Shown here: piece after piece, positions 1-8,369 of the stretch
How the letters are laid out: every line of letters starts with the position of its first letter
How positions within the stretch are numbered: the stretch's first letter is position 1
Origin: Haliea salexigens DSM 19537
GTDB lineage: Bacteria; Pseudomonadota; Gammaproteobacteria; Pseudomonadales; Halieaceae
Assembly: GCF_000423125.1 (NCBI RefSeq)
Contig: NZ_AUHJ01000003.1
Span: forward strand, 1 to 64,000
Direction: 5' to 3'
DNA length: 64,000 bases
The notes under the pieces: generated by a model
Told to the model about the DNA's origin: nothing
The model's database searches: none
Seen by the model: only the letters and a program-made list of their open reading frames with translations
Made by a program: the position numbers and the translations under genes

Positions 1-1
1 T

Positions 2-16
2 GTATGCGTCCGGTGA
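2..16 (+). repeat. IS66 left terminal inverted repeat
   Basis: Read inward this end is GTATGCGTCCGGTGA. It matches the right end read inward at 12 of 15 positions. It lies just outside the tnpC stop codon, as expected for this family. Confidence 0.75.
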
Positions 17-1597
17 TTACACCTTGATCGGAGGTGTCCAGTTATACGGCAGCAGCTCATCAAGGTCTGACTGCCGGGCGCTCGGCAAGCGCTCCAGGAC
101 GTCGCGCAGATAAGCCTGCGGATCCAGACCGTTGATCTTTGCCGACTGGATCAGGGTCATCACATTGGCACCACGCTGGCCACTGCGTAGTGAGCCTGCG
201 AACAGCCAATTACTTCGGCCAAGGGCCCAGGGCCGGATCTGGTTTTCCACCCAGTTGTTATCGATAGGCAGATTGCCGTCATCCAGGTAGCGAACCAGGG
301 CGGTCCACCGTTTAAGCGTGTAATCGATCGCCTTCGCAGTTCGCGTGCCGTTGGTCAGCTGGGATCGCTGGCCCGTCAGCCACTCGCGCAGATGCGTTAT
401 TACGGGCCGCGCCTCGGTGTCGCGCAGCCGCTGCCTCTCCTCTGGCGGCAGGCCGCTGGCCTGTCGCTCAACGTCATAGAGCATGCCGATGTACGATAGC
501 GCTTTCTCGGCGATGGGGCTTTGGTTCCGCTCCAACAGCTCGTGGAACTTGCGTCGGGCGTGTGCCCAGCAACCGACTTCAGTCATGCCCGTGGCGAAGC
601 CGGCCTTGTAGCCAGTGTAATCGTCGCAGACCAGCTGACCGCGCCAGTCCGCCAGGAAGTCCCTGGAGGCCTTGCCGGAGCGCGAGGGCTGGAAGTCGTA
701 AACGACACCTTGCACCGGGGCATAGCGCGTGGTTGCGTAGGCCCAGATGTAAGCCTGGTGTGTTCGCTTCTTGCCCGGCGAGAGCATGGGCACCGGCGTC
801 TCGTCAGCGTGCAGCACCGCGTGCTCAAGCAACTTGCTCCGCAGGTGCTCCACCAGCGGGGTAAGTTCCACGCCACAGCGCCCCACCCAGTCCGCCAGTG
901 TGGATCGTGGCAGTTCAACGCCGGCCCGGGCGTAAATCTGTTCCTGACGGTACAGCGGGAGGTGGTCCGCATACTTGCTGATCAGCACCTGCGCCAGCAG
1001 GTTCGTGGTGGGGATGCCCTTGTCGATCACGTGCGGTGCTACCGGGGCCTGCGTGATGGTCTCACATTGCTGGCAGGCCCACTTGCCGCGGATGTGACGT
1101 TCCACCGAGAAGCTGCCGGGTTCATAATCCAGCTTCTCGCTAACATCCTCGCCAATCCGGGTCAGGGTGCAGCCACAGTTGCAGGTGGTGTGTTCCGGTT
1201 CATGATGGATCTCGGTGCGTGGCAGCTGGGGCGGCAAGGGCCGGCGCTTCGGTGTGCGGGTTTTGGGCTCCGGCCGCGGGCGACTCTCCGCCAGCCGCTC
1301 CAGCTCTTGTTCAATGGCCGCCGTGTCTTCGTCAACGAGTTCTTCAAGGAGGTTGTATTGCTGCCGGTTGACGCCTTCGCTGCGTTTGCCGAACCGATGG
1401 CGCCTAAGCAGGGCAATCTCGTGGGTCAGCTGCTCCTCGCGCATAGAGTAGCGGCGAATGGCCTCGTCACGTGCAGCAAGCTCGGCGTCCTGCGCCACGA
1501 GGCGCGCATCGCGTTCGCCCAATTGCGCCAGCATTTGCTCCGCCATCTGGCGGAGTTCGGTCTCGTTGAGCTGATTGAGATCGATAGGCGCTTGCAT
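17..1597 (-). CDS. tnpC: IS66 family transposase (TnpC)
   Basis: This is the DDE transposase of the IS66 element, about 526 residues, a usual length. From the chosen ATG the protein opens with a leucine-rich coiled coil (about residues 15-65). A four-cysteine zinc finger follows (CNCGC near 139, CQQC near 175). The DDE catalytic domain shows HADETP near 263-267, a central CDDYTGY and the final glutamate in NNWVENQIRPW. An upstream in-frame ATG at 1639 would add 14 residues (MLLAPICWCW...) that do not look like the family, so the start at 1597 is preferred. tnpB ends 89 bases upstream. Confidence 0.93.
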   Translation of the reverse strand: MQAPIDLNQLNETELRQMAEQMLAQLGERDARLVAQDAELAARDEAIRRYSMREEQLTHEIALLRRHRFGKRSEGVNRQQYNLLEELVDEDTAAIEQELERLAESRPRPEPKTRTPKRRPLPPQLPRTEIHHEPEHTTCNCGCTLTRIGEDVSEKLDYEPGSFSVERHIRGKWACQQCETITQAPVAPHVIDKGIPTTNLLAQVLISKYADHLPLYRQEQIYARAGVELPRSTLADWVGRCGVELTPLVEHLRSKLLEHAVLHADETPVPMLSPGKKRTHQAYIWAYATTRYAPVQGVVYDFQPSRSGKASRDFLADWRGQLVCDDYTGYKAGFATGMTEVGCWAHARRKFHELLERNQSPIAEKALSYIGMLYDVERQASGLPPEERQRLRDTEARPVITHLREWLTGQRSQLTNGTRTAKAIDYTLKRWTALVRYLDDGNLPIDNNWVENQIRPWALGRSNWLFAGSLRSGQRGANVMTLIQSAKINGLDPQAYLRDVLERLPSARQSDLDELLPYNWTPPIKV

Positions 1598-1686
1598 GGG
1601 AACACTTTGCCAGCACCAGCAAATCGGTGCCAGCAGCAATCATCGGCAATCGTTCTCTGGAACTGCGAGCGGGATTCTGGTGTTAT

Positions 1687-2022
1687 CTAATGTCGGTCCA
1701 TAAAGTGCCCAGCGCCGGCATGCTGCCAGGGTAAGCCGACCACCAGGGCCTGCAACTGCGGCATATCAATGCACAATGGATCGCCGGTGCGGAGCTGGCT
1801 CCAGACGAACCGACCCTGGTGCAGCCGGCGCGATGCCAGCCAGATACCGAAGCCGTCACACACCAGCACCTTCATCCGGTTGGCGCGCTTGTTGGCAAAG
1901 ACATACGCGCAATGCGGACGTGCTTTGCCAAAGCGGTTGATGACACGTGCCAACGCCGTGTCCGGTCCGGCGCGCATATCCAGCGGCTCGCGGGACAGCC
2001 AGATCTCGTCAATCTTGATCAC
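1687..2022 (-). CDS. tnpB: IS66 accessory protein TnpB (Orf2)
   Basis: This is the small accessory protein that IS66 elements need for transposition. It carries the family signature LDMRAGPDTALARVI near the N terminus, followed by FANKRANRMKVLVCDGFGIWL. The start chosen is GTG at 2022 (VIKIDEIWL), because it overlaps the tnpA stop in a GTGA arrangement that would couple translation. A longer frame reaches 2043 but runs back into tnpA. The product is about 111 residues. Confidence 0.88.
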   Translation of the reverse strand: MIKIDEIWLSREPLDMRAGPDTALARVINRFGKARPHCAYVFANKRANRMKVLVCDGFGIWLASRRLHQGRFVWSQLRTGDPLCIDMPQLQALVVGLPWQHAGAGHFMDRH

Positions 2023-2384
2023 TGAACGAGCGCCTTGAGCCAAGCGACCGAGTGGTCAATCTCACTCAATGGCCACTCGACGGTGATCGGACCGCGCGGC
2101 GTATCCAGCCGGATGCTGACAGTGGGCAGAACTCGCGCTACGCTCCGGCTTGGACTGGATTGGTCTTTGGCCGGCATGGGTAGCCGCACAAACTCTCCGG
2201 TGTCATCGACAGTCATCAACTGGCGCCACTTGTGTACCAGGTTGAGGTTGAGGCCATGGCGCAGCGCAACTTCGGCCACGGAGGTGTTCGGTTGCTGGCA
2301 CTCGGCCAACACTCGATTTTTGAACCCCGCAGAGTAGCGACGGCGCCGCTTGATGATCCTTGGGGGAGACGCTTCGTTATCCAT
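2019..2384 (-). CDS. tnpA: IS66 helix-turn-helix protein TnpA (Orf1)
   Basis: This is the first gene of the IS66 element, 121 residues. It has the transposase_8/IS3-like helix-turn-helix: RRRRYSAGFKNRVLAE, then SVAEVALRHGLNLNLVHKWR. The protein presumably binds the element's ends. It overlaps tnpB by 4 bases. A strong palindrome lies 5 to 32 bases upstream of the start codon and is listed separately. Confidence 0.88.
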   Translation of the reverse strand: MDNEASPPRIIKRRRRYSAGFKNRVLAECQQPNTSVAEVALRHGLNLNLVHKWRQLMTVDDTGEFVRLPMPAKDQSSPSRSVARVLPTVSIRLDTPRGPITVEWPLSEIDHSVAWLKALVQ

Positions 2385-2388
2385 ATCA

Positions 2389-2416
2389 GGTGCCCACTTA
2401 AGATTAGGTGGGCACC
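2389..2416. promoter_or_regulatory. Palindrome just upstream of tnpA
   Basis: Two perfect 9-base arms, GGTGCCCAC (2389-2397) and GTGGGCACC (2408-2416), flank a 10-base spacer. The palindrome is 5 bases upstream of the tnpA ATG. In mRNA read in from outside, this hairpin would cover the ribosome site. Hairpins of that kind are known to protect transposase genes from outside transcription. An operator role is equally possible. Confidence 0.6.
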
Positions 2417-2420
2417 TAGC

Positions 2421-3251
2421 TTACGCAGTTTGCGGGGCGCGAACAGATGGGTTTACCGGACGGTTACGGAAGAATCCCGTAAGGATCAGAAACAACGCGA
2501 GGCTGCCACGCATTGGCACGTCAAAGGCACGCACAATCAACAGGCTGGGAAACACGGCCAATAGGCCTATGATCATGGTCGGGGCAATTTTGGCGAGGAA
2601 CAGCTGGAACGTGGAAATCGGCGCAACTAACAGTTGCTCTAGGGTACCACGTTCCTTCTCACGCACAATCGAGGCGGCGGGATGAATGACGCCCACCATC
2701 ATACCGGCCAGGGCAATCATCGACAGTACCATGAAGCTCGATGTGGTCAGTTGCGGATTGTACCAGACGCGTGTCACCGCGATTGCACCGGTGTTCGCTG
2801 CAAACGGCAGTTGTTCGCGGACCAGCCTGGCAAGAACACCTCTCGCGTTATACAGCGAGTTAGCGGCAATATTGGAATCGGTGCCGTCCAATAACAATTG
2901 TAGTGTCGTCTGCTCACTGGAACGAATCGACCGCTCAAATCCCGGCGGTATCACGAGGATGGCAGTCACCTTGCCGTGCGCTAAGTGCGTTTCCGCAACC
3001 GATACCGCGCTTTCCTGATACTGAAGGTCAAAGGATTCACTCAGGGCAAATTTTTGCACCAACTCGCGACTGATAGTACTGCGGTCCTGGTCAACAATGG
3101 CCAGCGGCACATCTTCCACGTCAAAGCTAAGCGCGAGGGTGCAAAACACCGCTTCGACGGTGTATAACCACAAAATCAACACCAGGATCACTCGATCGCG
3201 AAAAAACTGGATAACTTCCTTGCGCAGCAGGCCAATCATCGCTATGGACAT
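2421..3251 (-). pseudogene. ABC-2 type permease, 3' end lost to IS66
   Basis: This is the last gene of the YbhGFSR-type efflux operon and would be a second membrane subunit (YbhR-like). It starts MSIAMIGLLRKEVIQFFRD with the first membrane segment. The periplasmic loop and the signature SIVREKERGTLEQLLVAPIS follow. Native sequence stops near residue 261 at the IS boundary (2468). The last 15 or so residues (RNRPVNPSVRAPQTA) are read from the IS end. Relatives are about 370 residues, so roughly the last 100 residues, with several membrane helices, are gone. It is probably non-functional, though the partner permease is intact. Confidence 0.9.
2453..2467 (-). repeat. IS66 right terminal inverted repeat
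   Basis: Read inward on the minus strand this end is GTAACCGTCCGGTAA. It matches the left end at 12 of 15 positions. It marks the exact junction with the interrupted ABC permease gene. GGAAGAAT at 2468-2475 is the presumed target duplication. Confidence 0.78.
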
Positions 3252-3252
3252 A

Positions 3253-4347
3253 TCAGGCCACCTTCTGCTTCATACGCCAGACAGCAAACACGAATACCAC
3301 CAGGGTGTACCCTATCAACAGCAGCAGATTGGGCAACACTGCCTCAACACCCAGCCCTTTTAATAAAATCCCTCGCGACACCTCCATAAAATAACCGGCG
3401 GGGAATAACCGACTGTAGAGCTGCAGGCTGTAAGGCATTGTAAAAATGGGGAACAAAAATCCGGAAAACAGGAAAGACGGCATCAGGGTGACGATCAGGG
3501 TAATCAGCATGGCGGCAAGCTGCGTTCGCGCCAGGGACGAAACCAGCAACCCGATGCCCACCGTGGTAAACACATAAACCAGTGAGGCGACAAACAACAA
3601 CGGCAGGCTACCGGCGATAGGAATCTCGAACCAGACAAAGCCGACCAGGATGACCATCAGGATTTCGAGAAAAGCCACCAGGGCATAGGGCAGCAGCTTT
3701 CCCAACACATACTCAGCGGAGCGCAATGGCGAGGCATAAATCTGTTCCACGGTGCCTGTTTCTTTTTCCCTGACGATGGCCAAGGTGGTCAGCAACGGCG
3801 GAAAAGCCATCAAAATCACCGCAAACAACCCGGGAATGACAAAGTTGATACTGTTCAGGGACGGGTTGTACCAAACGCGGGTCTGCATCTCAACGGGCTC
3901 GGGCCGCGGCGCGGGAAAATAAGCGATGACGGCGTCGATATACGCCATCCCCAACCCGGCAACCATTGGATAGCCGCCATCGACGATCACCTGCACCGGC
4001 GCCGGCTGATCCCTTAGCAGCGCCCGGCCAAAACCGGGAGGAATCACAATGCCTGCGCGGATACGGGATTGCTGCAGGCTGCGGTCAAGGTCGCGAGTAT
4101 TGTGACGGTATTCGATGATGTCGAAATAGGGAGAACCAGCAAAGCGCGCCACCAGCGCACGACTGGCAGGCGTATTGTCCTGATCGTAAAGACCCAACGC
4201 CAGCTCATCAACATCCATATTGATGGCATAGCCAAACAAAAAAAGCATGACCAGCGGCATCACCACGGCCAGCGCCAGCGTCACTGGGTCCCGCACCAGT
4301 TCCCGAGTTTCCTTGAGCAGCAAGGCAACAATGCGACGCGCGTTCAT
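3253..4347 (-). CDS. ABC-2 type transport permease
   Basis: This is a membrane subunit of a drug/xenobiotic-type ABC exporter, 364 residues, a normal length. It has an N-terminal helix (LALAVVMPLVMLFLFGYAI), a large periplasmic domain, and the ABC-2 signature AIVREKETGTVEQIYASPL. Five or so C-terminal helices follow. It resembles YbhS/YhhJ. Its start overlaps the ATPase stop by 4 bases, and the damaged second permease follows 1 base after its stop. Substrate cannot be read from the sequence. Confidence 0.88.
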   Translation of the reverse strand: MNARRIVALLLKETRELVRDPVTLALAVVMPLVMLFLFGYAINMDVDELALGLYDQDNTPASRALVARFAGSPYFDIIEYRHNTRDLDRSLQQSRIRAGIVIPPGFGRALLRDQPAPVQVIVDGGYPMVAGLGMAYIDAVIAYFPAPRPEPVEMQTRVWYNPSLNSINFVIPGLFAVILMAFPPLLTTLAIVREKETGTVEQIYASPLRSAEYVLGKLLPYALVAFLEILMVILVGFVWFEIPIAGSLPLLFVASLVYVFTTVGIGLLVSSLARTQLAAMLITLIVTLMPSFLFSGFLFPIFTMPYSLQLYSRLFPAGYFMEVSRGILLKGLGVEAVLPNLLLLIGYTLVVFVFAVWRMKQKVA

Positions 4348-6143
4348 CCCTCACCTTCGCTCAATGATGCGCTATCGGCCCGTGCAACTGCGGTGAGAAA
4401 AAGCGTTTCCATATCGGTATCGGGCGACAAGGCGAGAGATTCAATGAGTGCATCGCGGCTACCATGTGCGATCAGGCGACCGTTCATCATCAGCGCCAAT
4501 CGATCGCAGTAAGCGGCTTCGTCAAGATAATGGGTGGTCACGGCCACGGTCATGCCTTGTGACGCCAATACCCGGATGACCTCCCAAAAGCGGTAGCGCG
4601 AGGCGGGGTCAATACCGGATGTCGGTTCATCGAGAAACAGTACTGCCGGCCGATGCAGAATACTGCCAGCGAGCGCCAGCCGCTGTCGGATGGCGCCGGA
4701 CAAATCCCCGACCATGGTCCGAAGAGGCACCGTCAACCCTGTTACTGCACTGGCCCATGCCACGGCGGCACGCGCGGTATTGCCCGACAATCCGTAGAGG
4801 TTGGCAAAAAACGCCAGATTCTCCCCCGCCGTCATATCCAGATAGAGCGAAAATTTTTGCGACATATAGCCGATTTGCCGTCGCAGATTGCGATTTTTCA
4901 AACTCACTGCTTCGCCACCGACAACCGCCCCGCCCTCGGCAATTGCCGTCAGACCACAGATGGCCCGGATCAACGTGGTTTTGCCCGCGCCGTTGGGTCC
5001 CAACAGCGCCAGCAACTCCCCTCTCTCAATCGTCAGATTAATGCGATCGACGGCGGTGAATTCGCCAAAACGGATACTGAGGTTTTGCGTTTGCACGCCG
5101 TTGCGATCTTTATCCGCATCAAGTTTGGCTGCTGCTACAGGGAATCTACTGGCCTGTTCACCATTCCCCATAGCAGGTGGTTCAACACAGTCCATTTCAA
5201 CCTCCGTACGGCTATCCAGCACGAACAGATCTTCAAGCTGTGGTTCAGCTGGCGTAACCACGGTATTGGCTGGCAGCTCGCGCATGGCTAGTTGTTTGAA
5301 ATCGTCGGCATCAGTGACGCAGCGCAGACGATCCGGCAGCCGCTGTATGGCGCGCATCCCTTGCAGTCGACGCAGCTTTACCGAGACATCGTCAAGCGGC
5401 TCGGGCGATGTCGAAAATGTTACACTGAACACCCGCCCCCTGAGCTGTTCCAGCAGTGCCCCGGGTGTCCCATCCGCCAGCACTTGACCTTCCCGCAACA
5501 GAACCACACGGTCGCAGCGCATGGCCTCATCCATATAGGAAGTCGCAATAACGCTGGTGACTTGCCGCTGCTGAAAACGATCCAGCATTTCCCATAACTG
5601 GCGACGCGACAGTGGATCGACGCCCAGACCCGGCTCGTCCAGAATGAGCAGTTCAGGCTCATGAATCAGGTTGGTACAAAGGGAGAGCTTTTTGCGCATG
5701 CCACCGGAAAGCTTGCCCGCCGGCCGCTGCGTAAAGGTCGTGAGGCCGGCCATCTGTAGCAAGCTGTTGCGTCGCGCAAGGTATTGATCTTGAGGTACGT
5801 CGCGGATGCGAGCGGAAAACGCGAGGTTTTCATCCACGCTCAAGCGATCATAGAGGGTAAAGCCCTGCGACATATAGCCGATGCGAGCGGCAATGATTTT
5901 GGACTCGCGGCGTGTATCAAGGCCAAACACCCGACAGTCACCGCTGCTGGGGTCGAGGATGCCCGCCAGCATTTGCAACAGCGTGGTTTTCCCGGCACCG
6001 TCTGCGCCGACGACACCGACACGCTCTCCCCGTCGCACGGCAAAGCTGATATCACCCACTGCAACCGTCTCCCCGAACCGCCGCGAAAGTTGTTCAGTCT
6101 GTAAGATAAGTGCCTGGGGCTGTTCAACAATGGCGTCAGGCAT
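4344..6143 (-). CDS. Tandem ABC transporter ATP-binding protein
   Basis: This protein fuses two ATPase domains in one 599-residue chain, as in YbhF. Domain 1 has Walker A GADGAGKT (46-53), signature LSGGM (145-149) and Walker B LLILDEP (165-171). Domain 2 has Walker A GPNGAGKT near 380 and Walker B VLFLDEPTSGIDP. Its signature is LSGAI in place of the canonical LSGGQ/LSGGM. It would energise the two permeases downstream. It overlaps the first permease by 4 bases and starts 6 bases after the adaptor gene. Confidence 0.92.
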   Translation of the reverse strand: MPDAIVEQPQALILQTEQLSRRFGETVAVGDISFAVRRGERVGVVGADGAGKTTLLQMLAGILDPSSGDCRVFGLDTRRESKIIAARIGYMSQGFTLYDRLSVDENLAFSARIRDVPQDQYLARRNSLLQMAGLTTFTQRPAGKLSGGMRKKLSLCTNLIHEPELLILDEPGLGVDPLSRRQLWEMLDRFQQRQVTSVIATSYMDEAMRCDRVVLLREGQVLADGTPGALLEQLRGRVFSVTFSTSPEPLDDVSVKLRRLQGMRAIQRLPDRLRCVTDADDFKQLAMRELPANTVVTPAEPQLEDLFVLDSRTEVEMDCVEPPAMGNGEQASRFPVAAAKLDADKDRNGVQTQNLSIRFGEFTAVDRINLTIERGELLALLGPNGAGKTTLIRAICGLTAIAEGGAVVGGEAVSLKNRNLRRQIGYMSQKFSLYLDMTAGENLAFFANLYGLSGNTARAAVAWASAVTGLTVPLRTMVGDLSGAIRQRLALAGSILHRPAVLFLDEPTSGIDPASRYRFWEVIRVLASQGMTVAVTTHYLDEAAYCDRLALMMNGRLIAHGSRDALIESLALSPDTDMETLFLTAVARADSASLSEGEG

Positions 6144-6149
6144 GTTGTA

Positions 6150-7112
6150 TCAACTTGCCGGAACCGGTAGCGAAGCCGGCCATTGTTGGGTGGCGTCCCA
6201 GCGAATCCAGGCATCGGCCGGCATCCCCGGTTTCAACAGGCCATCAGGATTGTCCAGTGCCAGGGTAACCCCGTAAACCATGCGCTGGCGTTCATCCGGC
6301 ATATGTACATCCCGCGGGGTGAATTGAGCAAAATCATCAATACGGCTGACATTGGCGACAAACTCTCGATCGACACCATCGACGCGAATACGCGCCTCAT
6401 CACCCAGGTGCAGGCGGTTCAGGTGGTTGGCGGAGACATAGACTTTCAACTCCAGACGGTTGAGATCGACAATCAACGCCAGCGGCTGGCCGGCGGCGAC
6501 CACCTCGCCGGTCTCCACTGCACGAATCAACACCGTGCCCGACAAGGGGGCTGCCACCTCCAGTTTGTTGCGTTGGGATTCGGCCAACGCCAACGTAGCA
6601 CCAGCGGCTTCCATCTGTGCGTTGAGCGCGTCGCGCTGCTTCTGCAACGCCTGCAAGCGCCCCATTGCTTCTTTAACAGCATTTTCTGCCGTATCGACAT
6701 CCTGCTGCGTACCCAGTTTCTTTGTCTGCAGGGCGCGTACACGTTCCAATTGGCGCTTTGCAGTCGCGGCGTGGTGGCGCCAGGTATCACGTTCACTGTC
6801 AATTACGGCGATGTTCTCCTTAAGTGACTCAAGTTCGCCCTGGGCACCACGGATCTGTTCGTCGGCATCCACCGGATCGATCTCGACAAGTACGTCACCC
6901 GTAGAGACCGCTTCGCCTTCCAACAGGCGATGTCGCAGCACCCGGCCACCGCGTTCAGCGGCAAGCTTTACATCACGCCCCTCGATATGCCCGTTACCAT
7001 AAACGAAGCCCTCGGGTAGCGGTTTACCCTGGGTAAGCCAAAAGAGCCCGTAAGAAACAACGGCAACCAGTACTATCACCGTTAACGACCAGATCCAGGA
7101 TGGATTTTTCAT
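6150..7112 (-). CDS. HlyD-family membrane fusion adaptor
   Basis: This is a periplasmic adaptor anchored by one N-terminal helix (IWSLTVIVLVAVVSYGLFWL). It has the split lipoyl/barrel pattern with a long coiled coil between (residues about 75-190). It matches YbhG-type proteins and would link the ABC pump to an outer-membrane channel. The start at 7112 (MKNPSWIW) is chosen because AAGGA lies just upstream. A frame start at 7133 adds seven charged residues. It is the first gene of the four-gene efflux unit; no TetR regulator lies beside it. Confidence 0.88.
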   Translation of the reverse strand: MKNPSWIWSLTVIVLVAVVSYGLFWLTQGKPLPEGFVYGNGHIEGRDVKLAAERGGRVLRHRLLEGEAVSTGDVLVEIDPVDADEQIRGAQGELESLKENIAVIDSERDTWRHHAATAKRQLERVRALQTKKLGTQQDVDTAENAVKEAMGRLQALQKQRDALNAQMEAAGATLALAESQRNKLEVAAPLSGTVLIRAVETGEVVAAGQPLALIVDLNRLELKVYVSANHLNRLHLGDEARIRVDGVDREFVANVSRIDDFAQFTPRDVHMPDERQRMVYGVTLALDNPDGLLKPGMPADAWIRWDATQQWPASLPVPAS

Positions 7113-7192
7113 CTTTTTTTCCTTGGTTCGCACATCAACTCAGTCGGGCAATAGCCCTCGTATCAGGGTGCCATAGACCACCATGCTAATTC

Positions 7193-7639
7193 TCACTCTA
7201 TGGAATCGCTCTCTGAACAGGGCTGGCAAAATTTCATCCGGTTCATCGCCAGCAACGAAAAAGAGGCCGACCAGGTGATCAGCACCAGTCCGTTAATGGC
7301 CTCCAGCCCATAGAGAATTTTAAACCATCCCGAGGCCGACAAATCGCCGGCACCCAGCGAGCTGTAGGCAACAAATGAAAAATACAGGGTATTGATCCAG
7401 TCTTCGAAGCTGGAGCCCGGCAGTTCGCCAAACCCCGGAATAAGATGCGCAAAATAATAAACAAAGGCATAAACCACTACTTCGACGACATGGGCAACAA
7501 ACAATCCGCAAATGATGGCAATCAATTTAATCGACTGCGCCCATCCGGTATCCAATATTGCCATCAACCGCGTCAAAAACCCATAATGCACCGTCACGGT
7601 TAATACCAGTAGAAAAGGAAATAAAATTATCAGAACCAT
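7193..7639 (-). CDS. Small ion-channel-like membrane protein
   Basis: This 148-residue protein has two N-terminal helices, a pore-loop-like segment (LYFSFVAYSSLGAGDLSASG) and a last helix. That is the layout of the two-helix ion-channel fold. The filter reads SLGAG where potassium channels have TVGYG, so the tyrosine is lost and potassium selectivity is doubtful. The ATG at 7639 is preferred (AAGGT upstream) over the adjoining GTG. It follows the PVEE-motif membrane protein by 28 bases. Confidence 0.65.
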   Translation of the reverse strand: MVLIILFPFLLVLTVTVHYGFLTRLMAILDTGWAQSIKLIAIICGLFVAHVVEVVVYAFVYYFAHLIPGFGELPGSSFEDWINTLYFSFVAYSSLGAGDLSASGWFKILYGLEAINGLVLITWSASFSLLAMNRMKFCQPCSESDSIE

Positions 7640-7667
7640 CACATTACCTTATCGAAAATAACCAGGG

Positions 7668-8369
7668 TTAGGATGTTTTTACACGCAACCAGTGTCGGTG
7701 TTCATAAAACGCGCTCCACATTGCGCCAAGGGAAAAGGCAAATAACAACTCCTCTACCGGAATCCCGGCAACCTGTATACCGCTGATATTGGCATGATTC
7801 CAATACAGCGCCACAAAACCCGGATGTGAGGCCGCCATGGCGCTAAAAAACAGAAAATACAATCCCGTAAACATCATGGCACCTTTTATTGCCTGCGATA
7901 ACAAATCCGGCCGGCAAACTATCGTTGTCATTGCACCTCCCAGCAAACTCAACGAGGCGGTATAGATGGCATTCCATGTGGTAAGTCCCTCAAGCCCGAG
8001 AAACAGCCACACCGGCGAGCTGAGCAAGAATTTATGGTAGCGATGACGCCTGCTGGATTTCTCGCAATCAGCCAGCGGCTTGAGCACGTATTTATCCGAC
8101 ACCCCAAAGAGACTACTTGCCAAACCACCCACCGCGAAGGAAAAAATGAGGCTTTCGATATCGAAGCCAGTGGCTTCGCCCAAACGAAACAAGGTCGGTG
8201 GAAACCAATAGTCCGGGTAAAACAGCGGTTCAGACAGTCCCAGCGGTGCCGTCCCGATACTCATCGTCATCATCTTTACATGCTGGCTCTTTTGCACAAT
8301 AAAAACGACCAGCCAAATCAGCAACAGAATAAGACTCCAGACGAAGTAAGTGTATTGCATATCCATCAT
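7668..8369 (-). CDS. Polytopic membrane protein, lycopene-cyclase-domain-like
   Basis: The protein has 233 residues and about six predicted helices. Near the C terminus GIPVEELLFAFSLGAMWSAF resembles the PxEE-containing segment of the lycopene cyclase domain (CrtYcd type). PLGLSEPLFYPDYWFPP also fits that family. No carotenoid gene is nearby, so the enzymatic role is unsupported; a membrane-associated role is all that can be said. Its start overlaps the antiporter stop by 4 bases, so the two are probably co-translated. Confidence 0.5.
   Translation of the reverse strand: MMDMQYTYFVWSLILLLIWLVVFIVQKSQHVKMMTMSIGTAPLGLSEPLFYPDYWFPPTLFRLGEATGFDIESLIFSFAVGGLASSLFGVSDKYVLKPLADCEKSSRRHRYHKFLLSSPVWLFLGLEGLTTWNAIYTASLSLLGGAMTTIVCRPDLLSQAIKGAMMFTGLYFLFFSAMAASHPGFVALYWNHANISGIQVAGIPVEELLFAFSLGAMWSAFYEHRHWLRVKTS

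Larger units (their letters stand above)
2..2467. mobile_element. Complete IS66-family insertion sequence
   Basis: The element is bounded by imperfect terminal inverted repeats that begin GTA and share the core CGTCCGGT. It carries the three genes typical of IS66 (tnpA, tnpB, tnpC), all on the minus strand. Its right end sits inside an ABC permease gene. The 8 bases after the right end are GGAAGAAT, the size expected for an IS66 target duplication. Only the last base of the left copy (T at position 1) lies in the window, and it agrees. All three genes are open, so the element may still be active. Confidence 0.9.

Noticed and set aside
521-1690. Long plus-strand frame of 389 codons over IS66
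   Set aside because: It is the antisense of tnpC, lacks a ribosome site and domain likeness.
7668-8369. Carotenoid biosynthesis enzyme
   Set aside because: Only a PxEE-type motif fits; no other carotenoid gene is present.
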